From Fasciolopsis buskii (Eukaryota; Platyhelminthes; Trematoda; Plagiorchiida; Fasciolidae), in NCBI GenBank assembly GCA_008360955.1, contig LUCM01002273.1:85743-149742 (forward strand): a stretch of DNA of 64,000 bases, in the 5' to 3' direction. The notes under the pieces were generated by a model that was given only the letters and a program-made list of their open reading frames with translations, had not been told where the DNA came from and searched no databases. The position numbers and the translations under genes are program-made. Shown here piece after piece: positions 33,646-45,785 of this stretch; the first letter of the stretch is position 1; each line of letters starts with the position of its first letter.

Positions 33646-35910
33646 CCTAAATTGGTTGAATCTCGAGGCAAATGCATACCAGTAAACTATCCATTTAACC
33701 ACACAAAGCCAAACATCAATATCCACTCTCCTAATTCAGTAAGCCAACCCGCCTGTGCATCTCGACCGCCTGGCACCTTCAGCACGTTCAACTCCAGTAA
33801 GCTATCTCGACAGAGCTTTGCCAAGTCGGGGGACTACGACGCACGACGGCCAACTAGACGCCGCTTACAATCACAAAGTGATTGACCCACTGTTCCGGTG
33901 CGTCCACCGTTACTCGAGAACGCAGTTAGTTGCTTCCAGTGTGATACAAAGCCCCTCCATATTCAGAGCATGCCACTTGTCACCCCACGTTGATTCACCT
34001 ACTAGGAGGCCGTAGTTAGACACATTCCCGTCACTTCAATGCCAATTTGCTATTCCTGTCTCCAAACATTCATCCTAACTACCTTTATTATAACAAATGC
34101 ACTATTTAACTATCTGCTCTCCAGCCTATCTGGTATGCTTTAGACACCTGTATTTCTCCCTGATCCACAATCTATCTTGAGACCCCTTTCTCAACTCACT
34201 GTCGTTCATCACTTACCCCAATTGCCCGCCTATCCAACACCGCTTTCCTCACTCCTGCGGGTTCCAAAAGTAACTTCTACTCCTACAAACACGTGCACAC
34301 ACCTGATAACCGGCTTTTTCGCCGGCACTTTCAAAGAACCCTCACCATCCTCCTAGATTGCTAGTCCCGCCGTGATACTGTCGCCAATCCACCACCTAAC
34401 ACTTTCCCACTCATACTGCTACCACATCCCCCATACCGAAGTACTCTGCAACTCTGTTCTTCGACTTACAAGCTTTTATCACCTTGCGCTCCAGTCCGCA
34501 AATCCCTTAATATGGTCAGTACCTCGCCGGCAAGTATACTTGATTCGACTAGATTTATTCCCGCACTGCGTCTATTCATTGTCCAAACCCCTGGTATACC
34601 TTTTGACTGTTTAGCCCTTGCAGAGTCCGCCTCTTGGATATCATATGGAATTAAATGCTCCCGTGAATGTTCTTTAATAGTCCTGAACTCCCAACATCTA
34701 ACTCACAAAACGAAGGAGCTAAGACTGCTGGTGGCCAAAAACATTATCTTGTTAACATAAACTCGGTTAACCGATCACAACTTCACTTCCTTTTCTTTGG
34801 CAGGTTACAGTCGGTACCAAACAGACCGATCAACCCGCAGATGGGGTGGCTGCCTAGCCTATGTAATTCTGTCACACAGCTTCCGTTCTCCAACATTCGC
34901 TGATGGATTATATTCCTGACAAGATTTGAATTCACATGCAATTACCAGAGCTGGCAATCCACATAGGATGTAAGCACTGACCACAAATCTCAGATAATTC
35001 TGATGCCTCTCGTCTCGCCCAAGCCTTTTCATCTTTCTGGTCTCCGTTCCCAACGTAAGATAATTGCAGCTAACTTCAGTGCTCCTCAAATTTGTTGGTC
35101 CTCTTTATTCACCCAACAAACCCTACTGGACTTTATTCTTGAAAAGTACGCTGAAGGATGGGCTCAGCATGTGACCACGTCCACAAGGTTTCATAATATA
35201 TTGGACCTAGTTTTTAGGCTTAGCATCCCCAATTTTAAGGTTTCAGTATTGAACCCTTCCCTGGGAGTGGCCACGAGATGGTTACGTGTAGCTTCTCTGT
35301 CCGAACCAAACCTTCCTCTCTCATGTGTACCCACCATACTGTCTCTTCCTATATGTCGACGCGTTGGGACGAGATCCCTGATGCTCTGCGAACCCAGTTT
35401 CTTTTTATCTCCTGACCCATAGAATGCGGCAGACGGCCTTTAGGCGAAACTTCTTTTTACTTTTAATCGTTTGTCCACCACGATCACTCAGCATAAACCC
35501 AAAAAGCCTAGTAATCCATTTCAGCTCTAGATCAACCCTTTAAAGGCTCACAAAATCTTCAACAACACAGGAAACTTCCAGCTGTTAATGCAACAAGGAT
35601 TTCTAACCTCAAGGTCAAATGGCAGGAAATGTCAACTGTTGGATCTTCTAACCCGGTTGGGAAGACTTACTACACTGTCAGAGGTCCTTCGAATCCTCAA
35701 TCCTTGACCGTTCCGAACTTTATCATATTCAACACCTTACGCACAGAGCCCCTGGTAGACAACGGGGGAGCATTCAATACATATTTTTCTTCTACTCTCA
35801 TTACCGACAATCTGGCCTTGAAGAGGAGAACAATGACATACACACAGAACTTAAGTTCATGTCGGGTGCCAGTAAACATTGTCGAACCTGAGTTCTACTA
35901 TGAAAGTTAG
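33646..35910 (+). pseudogene. CR1-like LINE on the + strand (LINE D): endonuclease and RT start
   Basis: The only clear + strand LINE here. 33.65-34.6 kb is Pro/Ser/Thr-rich, like the ORF1-ORF2 linker of LINE B. The endonuclease begins near 34675 with VLNSQHLTHKTKELRLLVAK (NARSLxxKxxEL block), then RLTDHNFTSFSLAGYSRYQT and DRSTRRWGGCLAYV near 34770-34865. After a frame change, RKIIAANFSAPQICWSSLFT near 35055 stands where the family has AGDFNAPxIxW, so the metal-site Asp is Asn. TSTRFHNILDLVFRLSI near 35180-35230 is the conserved NxLDLxF block. 35629-35910 carries EPLVDNGGAFNTYFSSTLIT, the linker before the RT fingers. The RT itself is missing, so the copy is 3' truncated or interrupted near 35.9 kb. 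Confidence 0.82.
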
Positions 35911-37025
35911 GATAAAATAAACTGAGAGCAAGGGGAGGCCAGTACAGAAGGCGCATGCAACATTGGGAAGAGATGACCTTTAACCAAACCAGTGATGACG
36001 GATGGGGCCGATGGAATGCCTGTTACCCAACCTGAAATACGCCTGCAAGGGATGAACACAGGAGGGTGATCAACCAATCTCGCTGCGCCTGCACATATCT
36101 GCAGCTGGACTGCCCGCCCGCCTAGCGCTCATAAAATCCGTGAATCTAACTGCGCCTTATACCATCGCAGTAACATGCGAGAGATGAAGGAAGGAAGATG
36201 GATATGTTGTAGGTAGGACAACCCGGACATTAGGTTTCCAGGATTGGATAATCTCGGGCCTGTTGAGATCGCTGTAGTCAGTGCTTAATACTTTTTTAAA
36301 GCCTAAGCAGAATTGAACGGTTCTGGAAATGACAGGAATAAGCGGCGTTCCTGTTGTTCTTCAGCTTGCGTACTAGTACGGGATCAATTTTTCGGGAAGT
36401 GAATTAAGGGGACGCGTGATTTTGTGCGCTACATCGCCAAGGCATATGGCTGGTGGCGTGCGGTATCAAAAATGCCGGTTGTGTTTGGTGAATGTGGATT
36501 TTGGGACAGGTCGATCTACGATGTAAGTCTTCTAAGCAGGCGAGCAAAACGAAACTAATTGTGGAACCCATATCTAGGTAGACAGACAGTAAACGGCGGC
36601 AATGGGTATAATTACCGAAGGAGGTAGGAGGAAGATTCACTAGGGTCTTACCATATCCATGATAAATGAACCATGGTGTATAGGGTAGAAACTAAGATAT
36701 CAAGCATTAGGAACCCCAGAAGTTGTAAGGAACAGAAGATACTGTAGGTGAAATTTGTCAGCAGTGGGTGAAAGGAAGCTATGATAAATCGCATGACGTT
36801 TTATGGGAGCAAAAGTAAATTCACAGGAATTGACGATGAACGATGGGCAGATTTCGACGAGGAGGGAGACAAAGTGTTCAAGATGTCGGCTGAAACTCCT
36901 CCAAAGCGATTAGCTTTGATTTATCACAATAAAGGTAAAAAACACCCAGCAAAAGTTATTTCTTTGGAGGGACGCCACGGCAAAGATTAAGAAATGACGG
37001 GGATAGTTTGAAAAAATCGAAAGAC
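35911..37025. other. No recognised gene
   Basis: The + frame at 36781-36990 (69 codons, ends HPAKVISLEGRHGKD) is Lys/Asp-rich and not recognised. No copy elsewhere in the window was noticed. Part of the region may be the 3' end of LINE E (- strand). Confidence 0.35.
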
Positions 37026-37029
37026 AATG

Positions 37030-40000
37030 GCCGAGGGGGTCAGCGCACCATTTTACCGACCACGTTGGAGTTGTCTGAGGTGCTGGAGAGATTGGGATTT
37101 GAGTGAGCGCCCCTTTGCTCACAAGCGAAAGCTAGGTACTGAGCGAAAGGAACCGTTTTTGGAAACAGAAAAGATGCTCTGGAAGCTTTCACTGGCAGCG
37201 GGCAAATAATAATGAACTTCGCGTTTCGAGGGGATTATAAGAATGTGTTCCTTACACGAGGTGCTGAAGAGCAGACGTCGAATGTAATAACACCACTGAA
37301 GAGTATCAGGTTTGATTTTGTTTGTGGGCCGCAGTGACTCGCTGCATTCCATACAGTTCAGGTTATAGGAGAAGCTAGTTAACCGTTTATTAAAGGCAAA
37401 CTAGAAGTTTTTGATTACCACCATGTCGCACCGTCTCATGTTAAAGCAGCCCTGACAGTAATGTTCCACAACTAGTCTGACTTTGGTTCCAAAGGAGTGC
37501 ATCGTGGTCGGTCTGTTTTCAGTTCTGTTTATCAGCTTCTTCAACTTGTTTGCTTCTGCAACTTGTGTAAGGGAAGGTTTCGAGAAGTTTAATGCGCAAG
37601 AATAATTTAGTCCCAAGTCACGAACTTGACCGTTAATGGGGATCATTTGGTTACTGTTTGAACCCTTCTGTGTTTTAGCTCAATTATGTCCCATTATGCT
37701 GACCGTCCTGGTGGAGAATTCCATGAGCGAGTCGCTTTCCCAGGCACTGAGTAAAAAACTCTGGTTATGTTAATGACGATGGATGGTGAGACTTCAAAGG
37801 AAACGAGTAGATAGCTTTGATGTCATCAACGGAGAAAAAGCGAAACTTTTAAGCATAACGTCGAAGACCGTTGAACGGTGGGCGTAGAACGCTGCTTTGC
37901 ATTACACCACCGGTCACTAACCTAGATTTTGATGTGAAACCATCCATTTCGAAATGAAAGGTATGATGGAGTTCTCGATAAAATTGTACCAACATTGCCA
38001 TAGAATTCCATTTTATTTAGGAATCTGGGGTAGAACACTCGATCAGGAGCCTTCCTTAAGTCTAAAAGTTGCTATAACTGACCTTCAGTTGTTACTTGGC
38101 CTTCTAGTAGTCAGAATTGCAAGTGGCGCAAGATTTCTCTTGCATAAACCAGTGTTTTCCAGTGTTAATAAGTTCATATTCCGGAATGTGAGCGACAGGA
38201 TTATCTCTAATAATAAGTTTCATCATTCTAGAGAGTGTAGTGTTATTGTTAATCTGGCGGTAATTTGCGGGATCACTGCATGTGCTATTTTTTGAATGGG
38301 GATAATCGAAGTGGTTCTCCACTCTAACGAGATGTTGCAGCACACAGCGGACAAAATAAGAAGACCTCCAAACAAAATTTAGGTATCGGCTTCGATAAGC
38401 AAGAAGATAGCTGGAGGTTCTAAATCATTTCCAAGGTGGTAACAAATTTCGGTTTTCACCAAAAACTGGGCCACTTCCTTCAGGAGAAATGCGATTGTCA
38501 CGTATGACTGTAGTCAAGCGGGGTCGGTATAGATTAGCATAATTGTCATAATTCACCGGATCAGATGCGAAGAAACCACCGAATACATCTGCAGTCTCGT
38601 ATATTCTGTTTAAATAAAGGTTGCTTTGAATGACGAACGGCATTCGCAGCGCCTGGGGACATGGAGGAGGTCTTTCCCAGTCTAGGCAATTTTGTTGGGT
38701 TAGGCCGGTCTAAAGCTGGTGGATGTTGGTTTTTTTTGTTTATGTAGTCCAGTACCGTTTCCTGAGTTCTAAAAAGACGAATTATGGACAGAAGTAACGG
38801 AAATTCTTTGGTATTGAGGAAATCTTGCTGGAGGTTTTACGGGCCTGCGGCGTATCCGGTCTTAATAACTTCTTTTGAGAAGCATGTTGGGGATATGGGA
38901 GGAAGTAGCGCCACCGGGGATTTTGCGTGGTTTGTTATCGGCCAACTGCACTTCTGGCGATAGAAAAAGAGTCCCAACTGGTGCTACGAACTAGAGTAGA
39001 TAAAATGTTCAAACCAGATTTAAACGCGGTCTTGAGTTTGGTGGCGGGAAGCCATTCAGTTGGGCGGTGTGCATGAAGAGCTAACACGTAGATGAGCACA
39101 TCCGCGTAAACTAGCCCTAACAGATGCCTGGACGTGCGGTAAGTCTAAAGCAAATATCAAGTCAAGAACGTTAGAGCTCCTTGGTTGGTCAGTTACGCGC
39201 TACGTCTAACGGCCCTGGCAAGCGTTTTGAAGGAAATGGGGCAAGAAATTTGCAGCGGAGAGCGTTAATCAACCGTCGCAAGGCAAACTGAAATCTCCAG
39301 CGACCAGCTTGGAACCTGGTAGGTCATAAGCAGTATTTAGCAGTTCTGCCGTCAGAATAAAGCTATTCTATGGAGAACCGGGAGGCTAGAGACGCATCCA
39401 GCCGGGTGGCCTTCTTTGCCAGTCTGAGCTCCGAGCCATACGGCATCTTGGAAGGTATTCATCATGAGATCTCAAATCAATGTAGTTGGCATTGGTTCTC
39501 CGACATGGATGAGTCAACCCCCTCCGCACTAGACCTCGAGGCTCTTCCTGAGTGTGGCTCAAGACCTATGAGCACAAGAATACACGCAGTAGGATACACA
39601 AGAAAATTACCGATGGTGACATCAGAAGACGAGACAAAAATGATTATGCATTTTCTCGCTGAAATGGAACTGTGAGAAGGTCAATCATTTCCATTTACGG
39701 TCATTTTAGTCCATTTCTCCCTTTCTCAATTTTGACCTTCTATATTTTTGGGTGTCCCATGTATAGAATAATGCACAGACAAAGCATGGAACATCTGGAA
39801 AGAGATTTCTGGGGAACTGTTGCTTCGTAACCTGTCTTTTTCATGCTCGGTCGATACAAGTAGATCTGAAGTTAGCAAACTTCGATTGGACAGTGCGGAG
39901 GCAGGGTGTGAGGGCGTCGGCCTTGGGCTGATTAGTGATTCCAAGTGAGTTTTAGATGATTGGCCAGAAGAGCTCATCAGGACTGCTAGTGGGTGGTTAA

Positions 40001-40400
40001 TTGATGGGCCAGGGTAATGGGGCAAGTCATCCTTCCATTCTTTCCCACAGCACTTTGCCGCTATGGACAACAGTGACAATAATGAAGACTGGAGAGGCGG
40101 ACAAGCTCATGCCACTGGGGTTGGTGGGGTAAAGCGAATAAAACAGAAAATAGTTTGGGTTACGTATATGAAGAGCCAGATGAAGGCATGCGGGAGAAGT
40201 GGGAAGTAGGTCAGGGAAAGGAGGAGTCAATAAAAATGGCTTTGTGCTGCAGATTAGGGGACCTTTTTAGATTTAAAGACATCGGCGGGCGGGAAATGCC
40301 AGCAAGTTTTCGTACAGTCCATAAGAATATGAGGTTAGTAGTGAATTTTCTTCCACCATGTGTCCGGTGGAACCGGTTGAGTTGGTGGCAGGGTTAGATG
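37030..40400 (-). mobile_element. Decayed CR1-like LINE (LINE E)
   Basis: On the - strand, from 40400 to about 37030: a Pro/Ser-rich linker (39.7-40.4 kb), an endonuclease (39.6-39.0 kb) and an RT with its C-terminal domain (38.9-37.1 kb). The 37.6 kb end is closely similar to the matching part of LINE B at 18.85 kb (both contain an AAGTCACGAAC block followed by TTAATGGGGAT / TTATGGGGAC), so the two are copies of related elements. ORF1 was not located above 40.4 kb. Confidence 0.78.
37119..39600 (-). pseudogene. Endonuclease and reverse transcriptase relic of LINE E
   Basis: Endonuclease motifs: a CGGG-stop-LIHVGEP string near 39515 (RGGGCLIYV block), then SKLVAGDFSLPC at about 39330-39295 where GDFN is expected, and NVLDLIFALDL near 39170. 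RT motifs: FSVDDIKAIYS with the two aspartates at 37822-37827 (both kept; the family has FADD), then VRDLGLNYSCALNFSKPSLT, ANKLKKLINRT and GCFNMRRCDMVVI (37626-37410). The C-terminal part is at 37352-37119. There are stops between almost every block. Confidence 0.78.
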
Positions 40401-42105
40401 TAGCGGAACAGGAATGTGACTGACGCTATATTTGTAAGGCGGCTGGTGAACGGGGCTTAAGCCAAGTATTTACCAGTTTGCAGGTAATTGTGGGGCAGAT
40501 GGGGACTGGTAAGCCCATGTATCAGGTAACCTGGAGGATCGCGTATGTGCTACAATTATGGTTAGACCTGCGGTTCAGGACTGGTAGGCTTATTCAGTAA
40601 ATTATTTACAGCTACTTCGCCTGATTTGCCGAGTTGCCTAATGATGGGTGCACTCTGTGGCTTCGTAGACGTGTTTGGCGTCTGCGGTATCCCCTCGATG
40701 GCAATTATGCAAAGTATCGGGTGGATCTGAAGCTAAGACTGGAAGGATTGTTGTGATCAGTTTCGAATCCTATGGACAGGTTATGCGCTGCAAGTTTCCG
40801 CCAGTCCGCTTGTGTCGTCTGCAGACGTCTTTTTGCATTTTGAAGTAGGGGTCGTTGGCGATTTTAGTGTTTTTATCCAGAAGTGGGCGTTTTAGGGCGT
40901 AACGGTTTCACGGTCTTTCAGGGAGCGAATGGGAAGGCGACTTAGTTGGGTCCGCTCTAGAGAAAGTTGATGGGTTGGTGATTGTGAGTAAATGGTTACA
41001 ACGCTAACTTTCAGGAAAAGGGTTGAAATAATTCTCAAAGTGGAAATAGAGAACTACAAAAATATGCCGGCAAGGAGTAAAATTAAATTCAGAAAAATTT
41101 GTGCAACATATGTGAGCAGCGCACGAGACTTTCAGCTAGCGGACGCCTATATAAAGCAAATGAAACCCGGGAAAAAATAGCAACATTTCAGAACGCGCTG
41201 GCTCAGTGCCTTCTCGTTTCTCTAACAGCCCTGCAGTCCTTCTTATTTGCCATATCGAAGCAGCTCTCCTTGGTGTGAGTTCTGGTACACTAATTCATAT
41301 TCCTCGTTTTGACGAGCACGAATCATATTCCTCTTCAAGTACTTCCAGTGGTTTATTCCTGCAATTTTACCCTAAGGGTCTCAGAAAATGTCACTTTGTG
41401 ACCTCGTTTTAAACGACGACAAATGCCATACGCTATTGCACTTTGCACCAATTTCTGTGTTGCGTGTATTTCACGCTTATTAGTGACGGGAATGGCTTTA
41501 CTTCATCTCGATGTGCGACATCCATTAAATGAAACTGGCCGCCCGAATGCAATAAAGCGAAAGCGATTATGTGACAATTTAAATCGCTGAAAAATGGGCA
41601 ACAGAAATCGCGCATAATCCGAATCCCGAGAGATAGATAAAACGTTTGCAATTTGGGGACCAGCCACTGCAGGGATCACAGCCTGGTGGATATTGAACAA
41701 TATTATTTTGCTTTTTAGCCCCACCATCCACTGGTGGGAAATACTACTAAAACCATGCTGGCATCATAAACTCACATGATTTTTACATGTCTGAAAAAAC
41801 CACTATGCTCCAGAACCAGCATTCCCGAAATTTCTTTAAATATTCGGAGTATCCCCGCATGCTGCCATTGCCTCAACGTGTAAATTTAATGTCCCAAATT
41901 TCCTACCTCTTAAGATAGGCCCTGCAGATTAAGTGGAAACTGTTCCGCCGATCACTGGTGAAAGCTGGACGCAGCGGCTTTGAAGAATCACTTCTAAGGT
42001 CCTCTCCATGTTCGTTCAATAACCGCGTGTGTCCATTGAAAACAGCAAATCTGGCAACTTACATGCCCCATCCACTTACTATGTTTGTAACCTAACTTGA
42101 TTACA
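40401..42105. other. No recognised gene (1.7 kb)
   Basis: Between LINE E and a Penelope-like fragment. Short frames only. The part before 42.1 kb could be the 5' end of the Penelope-like element and the part after 40.4 kb the 5' end of LINE E; neither can be shown. Confidence 0.35.
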
Positions 42106-42109
42106 TCAC

Positions 42110-42985
42110 ATTGTTTGGGAATTTGTTCGCTTTCGATAAGATTCGACCTTTATTTGAACCAGCGAAAGAGGTGCTCGAGGGAAACGAGCAAAAACCTGTC
42201 AACAACTCACGCATCCTGGATGAAGATATCCACCCACCCTATAACGTAATCAGGTATGTTAAAGCAGCCAAAGCGCGAAATACTCATGCTTCCGGTAGAC
42301 AAGGATAACGAGGTAGCAGCACTCGGCAACACCGGGTACCAAGAGAAGAAACAAATGTTACTAGGTAGGAATGATTCCTCCAATTCAGTGTTTTAAGGTC
42401 GATAACAGAACTTAGAACCAAGATCAAGAAGCCAATATGAAAAATCATGAAAATAAAGCTTGCAAAAGGGTCTGCCCCTAGGACACATGGACTTTCTAAA
42501 CCCCACAAGCCGTAGGCGCCCGATCGTCGTACTTTCGTGTGCAGCAGGTATATCGGAAACGTTTGAAAGTACCCCACTTTCGCTAGGCATCACAATCCTC
42601 CACATACCGACCGTGGTTCTGAGATCCGTTCTAGCTAACGGAAAAGGTTGCGTTGACCAGAAAAACCCCTCAGGGTTGGTTTGCATCATCCTACACCCTG
42701 GGTGTTGGCGAGAAAGACACAGCACAGCTTAGCCATACCACAACCCGACCCATATGTCCAGTTATGAGACGACTGTGCACAAAGAAGGTATGAGGCCAAC
42801 ATCGGCGACGCAAAGGTGGTCTGCGGAGAGAGTCTTATTTTTTAAGCCCTTCAGTCGGATAAATATTTCGGTCGGTATGTCGAGATTTTCAAACGTTTTT
42901 AACTTTACAGGTCGCACCATGGGAAGTAGAACGTGGGCGAGACGGATAAGGCAACGATCCCATTTAGTCATTCTCCACGTGTGAT
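42110..42985 (+). pseudogene. Penelope-like element RT fragment (N-terminal half)
   Basis: Penelope-like elements encode an RT joined to a GIY-YIG endonuclease. On the + strand, EDIHPPYNVIRYVKAAKA is followed in a shifted frame near 42260-42345 by REILMLPVDKDNEVAALGNT and GYQEKKQML, which match the N-terminal ILPADKGNATVVxDxxxYxxK block of the family. KGSAPRTHGLSKPHKP near 42465 and, after another shift, RRPIVVLSCAAGISETF near 42511 correspond to the YGLPKIHKPxxPLRPIVS block. Fragments to 42985 resemble the TYFTF palm region. The catalytic YxDD and the endonuclease are absent. At least three frame breaks. Confidence 0.72.
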
Positions 42986-43639
42986 AAAGAGCCCCAGTTT
43001 GGCATGAAAAGTCACGATAACTGTCGCAATTTAGTTTGCTCCCTCCAACTCATTCAAAACATGCATTCCAATAAGATTTTGCTCACCCGTCTGCACTAAT
43101 AATGCGCGGCTTGAGAGTCATTTTTATCAGCCAGGCGTGAATAGTTGATGACTGGTTGCTGCCGAATTTGCGGAAGATAAATGAATAGAACCGTGTAATT
43201 GGATAGAGTGCGTCGTAATCAGAAAGCCTTGCATTAATCCCTTACAAATTGGAGGCTATTCTTGAGGTGGTAATATTTATATTATGCATCTTTCTCTTAT
43301 AACCAGAAGCAAAGGCCGGGGCACGATCACAATGGCGGCCAAGCGCGCTTGAAAAGTTGGGACAAATATTGAAGCATATAGCCGGAATGAATGGAGAATG
43401 GAAACATGACTCCACTGTGCATAAGGTTGAGCAAAGACCACAGGTTTTTACGAAAAACCAAGCAAAACGGCATCATATCAAAAAGGGTAAAAAATGGAAA
43501 GGCACCGTTTGTTTGGGCGCACCCAAGAGCAGTAATTTGGAGCTACAAACTTGCAACTCCATGTCTGGTGCATAAGAGGAGTTTTACTGAAAACAATTCA
43601 CGGTTAGAATTATATGTGGAATCTACCTAACAGGAGACA
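42986..43639. other. No recognised feature
   Basis: A + strand frame at 43357-43575 (72 codons; contains KRHHIKKGKKWKGTVCLGAP) has no known motif and leads into R2 copy 2, so it may belong to the R2 element. Confidence 0.35.
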
Positions 43640-43825
43640 AACTAGAAATTGCGGAGGCGATCCCACGGTTGAATTAAACGACCGGGATTGTCCGACACCA
43701 TTCACTACGGTTTCAACGCTCCATGAGATTGTTCCAACTGTCAAGCATACCGAGAGGTGACGATTTGGTGTAAAAGGGAGAAATCATAAACAAGTGAAAT
43801 CGAACAAGGACAATTACCGATTAAA
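43640..43825. repeat. Dispersed repeat R2, copy 2
   Basis: Diverged counterpart of 28925-29105, in the same orientation. The strongest block is GAGATTGTTCCAACTGTCAA followed by the GTGACGATTTGGTGTAAAAG stretch. Confidence 0.55.
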
Positions 43826-45785
43826 AGCTTGTTGCGATGAGAAATCATTATCATCCCGTAGGCCAGGTTCGTGACTTGGAGACAGACCGAGTAAAGGAAG
43901 ATAAAAGTGGACGCTGACGATGTGGAGAAAAGCCACTTAGTTTTTATTAACATGAATGACAAAGATATATAGCTTATGGACACGCACATGGTGTTAGTTT
44001 TCGCAGTTTTGGAGACATAAATTACCAATCATTGCGATTTCGAGTCTCTAAATGGACGAGTTGACACACAGTAATAAAAGCTGTTTGCGTGATTTGGCGG
44101 TTATCAAAGAAGCATATTTTGCTTCGCTTGCTGTTTGTGCACCCGACAGCTTGGTCGAGGAATCCGTAGATGTTAGTGAGAGATTTTGTGTGAGGCCGGT
44201 CCCGCAGTTTTAGCTGAGGTTTAGGAGAGCGATGTGATCCGTGGTCCGGGGTCCATTGGATATTTAACAGGGCCTAGGTGCATGGTTGAGTTTCGGGACC
44301 GAGAACGGGACTGCCCTAGGTTATGACCGATATTTTCCGATGTCACCTGCCAGCAGTATAGCGGGCGGCTTTGCGATAATCGAACGACGTGATTTCAGTA
44401 GTTTTGCAGAGCCTCGCTGTAATTACTAGGTGGCTTTGAAGGGAATCAGACGGCGCAGTATGAGGTATGTTAAGTAAAGTTGAGTGGAGAAGCTTGCTTA
44501 AGGCTCACTAATTTCTCTGTTCTATGAGTGAGGAGTTATTCCATGTTAGGTGGCATAGTTGGCTCTAAGTGGAAGAAAAATGCACTCATCTGTTTGCCTG
44601 CCTTACTAGCCCACCAGGTTCACCTGGAAGTTGCATTTAGGTCGGATACCGCAGTTTCCCTCTAGGACCTGAGTCAATCTCCACTACTTTTATCCCATCC
44701 ATTCACTGCCTTTCAGATGCTCCACAAACCCTGGAGGACGAACAGACAGGCAAATATCGGCCTGCGTTCTAAGCGTGACAATAAAAACATTACGATGCTG
44801 TTTTAAACGGACGAGACCGCAAAACACACTGATCTCGCGGATTGCATGTCCCATCAACGGCGTTGACATTGTTTACACAATAGAATTTACATATTATTCT
44901 ATTTGTCTCGTTCGGTGTTCTTCCTGGACCTCTTTGCATTGTGAGTTGCCGTTGCCCATGAACTCCGCACGTAGTTGCAGGTTGCAGTTGTGTCACCCAT
45001 TTGCACTCGGGCGCTGAACTCACCTCACAAGGCACATCACCCACCGTGAATGCTGTTGGTGTAATTGTGGCATTTCTTCTGAAATTTAAAGTCATGCTGT
45101 CATCACGCCCCTGCCGCATGCAGGGCCAACAGTATTTTTTGGCCAAACGTTCTCCACCACCAGCGTCAACATTTTCGCCTTCTGCACCAGGCTACTGCCC
45201 GTCGATGCAATTAAAGTCGTTTTTCTCTAAGGCGGTCCTCTTTGATTATCCTTAAAGAACCGACAGTCTTTGCCAGTAGTTCCATAGCACAGTCATCTGT
45301 GCAGTGGTGATCTTCCGAATTCCGATACGAAAGATGCCTTTAAGATGATGTTCCCTTGGCCATTTGTTACAAGCCACCCTGGCTTGCTTTTGCACGATGA
45401 TGTTAGTGTGATACATCGACTGGTTAGACACAGTGTGAAAGGCGATAGCTTGTGTACGGAATTGCTTATTGGAGTAGCATGACACTAGTTGGTGCAAATG
45501 TTGGTGACGGTGTTGAGTGGATGGAAGTTCATGATGATGTAAGTTAGACTTAGTTGTGATGTGATCCATTTTGGGCACAGCAAATTGTGCAATGACCAAA
45601 ATGGTACGTTTGGAAAGGCTGTTTCTTGCATTGGGCTCCGAGACCTAGAAATGAAAAAGGGCATTGGTATTCGATCCAGTCTGATCATGACTTGATAACA
45701 GGCGCAGGACCCAAGAGGTATCAAGGCCAAGAACAACCACCTCGAATTTTTGGCAATGAAGATGATCCTAGTGACCAGCACGTTA
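43826..45785. other. No recognised gene (2 kb)
   Basis: The - strand frame 44790-45146 (118 codons) has about nine Cys, including CWPC, but no domain I can name. The - strand frames at 45252-45781 may be 3' untranslated sequence of LINE F. Confidence 0.4.

Noticed and set aside
36781..36990. 69-codon Lys/Asp-rich + strand frame as a small host gene
   Set aside because: No start context, no domain, and located beside decayed LINE sequence; length is within chance.
42460..42732. GIY-YIG connector reading of the 42.5 kb Penelope-like fragment
   Set aside because: The same bases fit the N-terminal RT block (LPKIHKP...LRPIV) better, and the ADKGN block lies directly upstream in the correct order.
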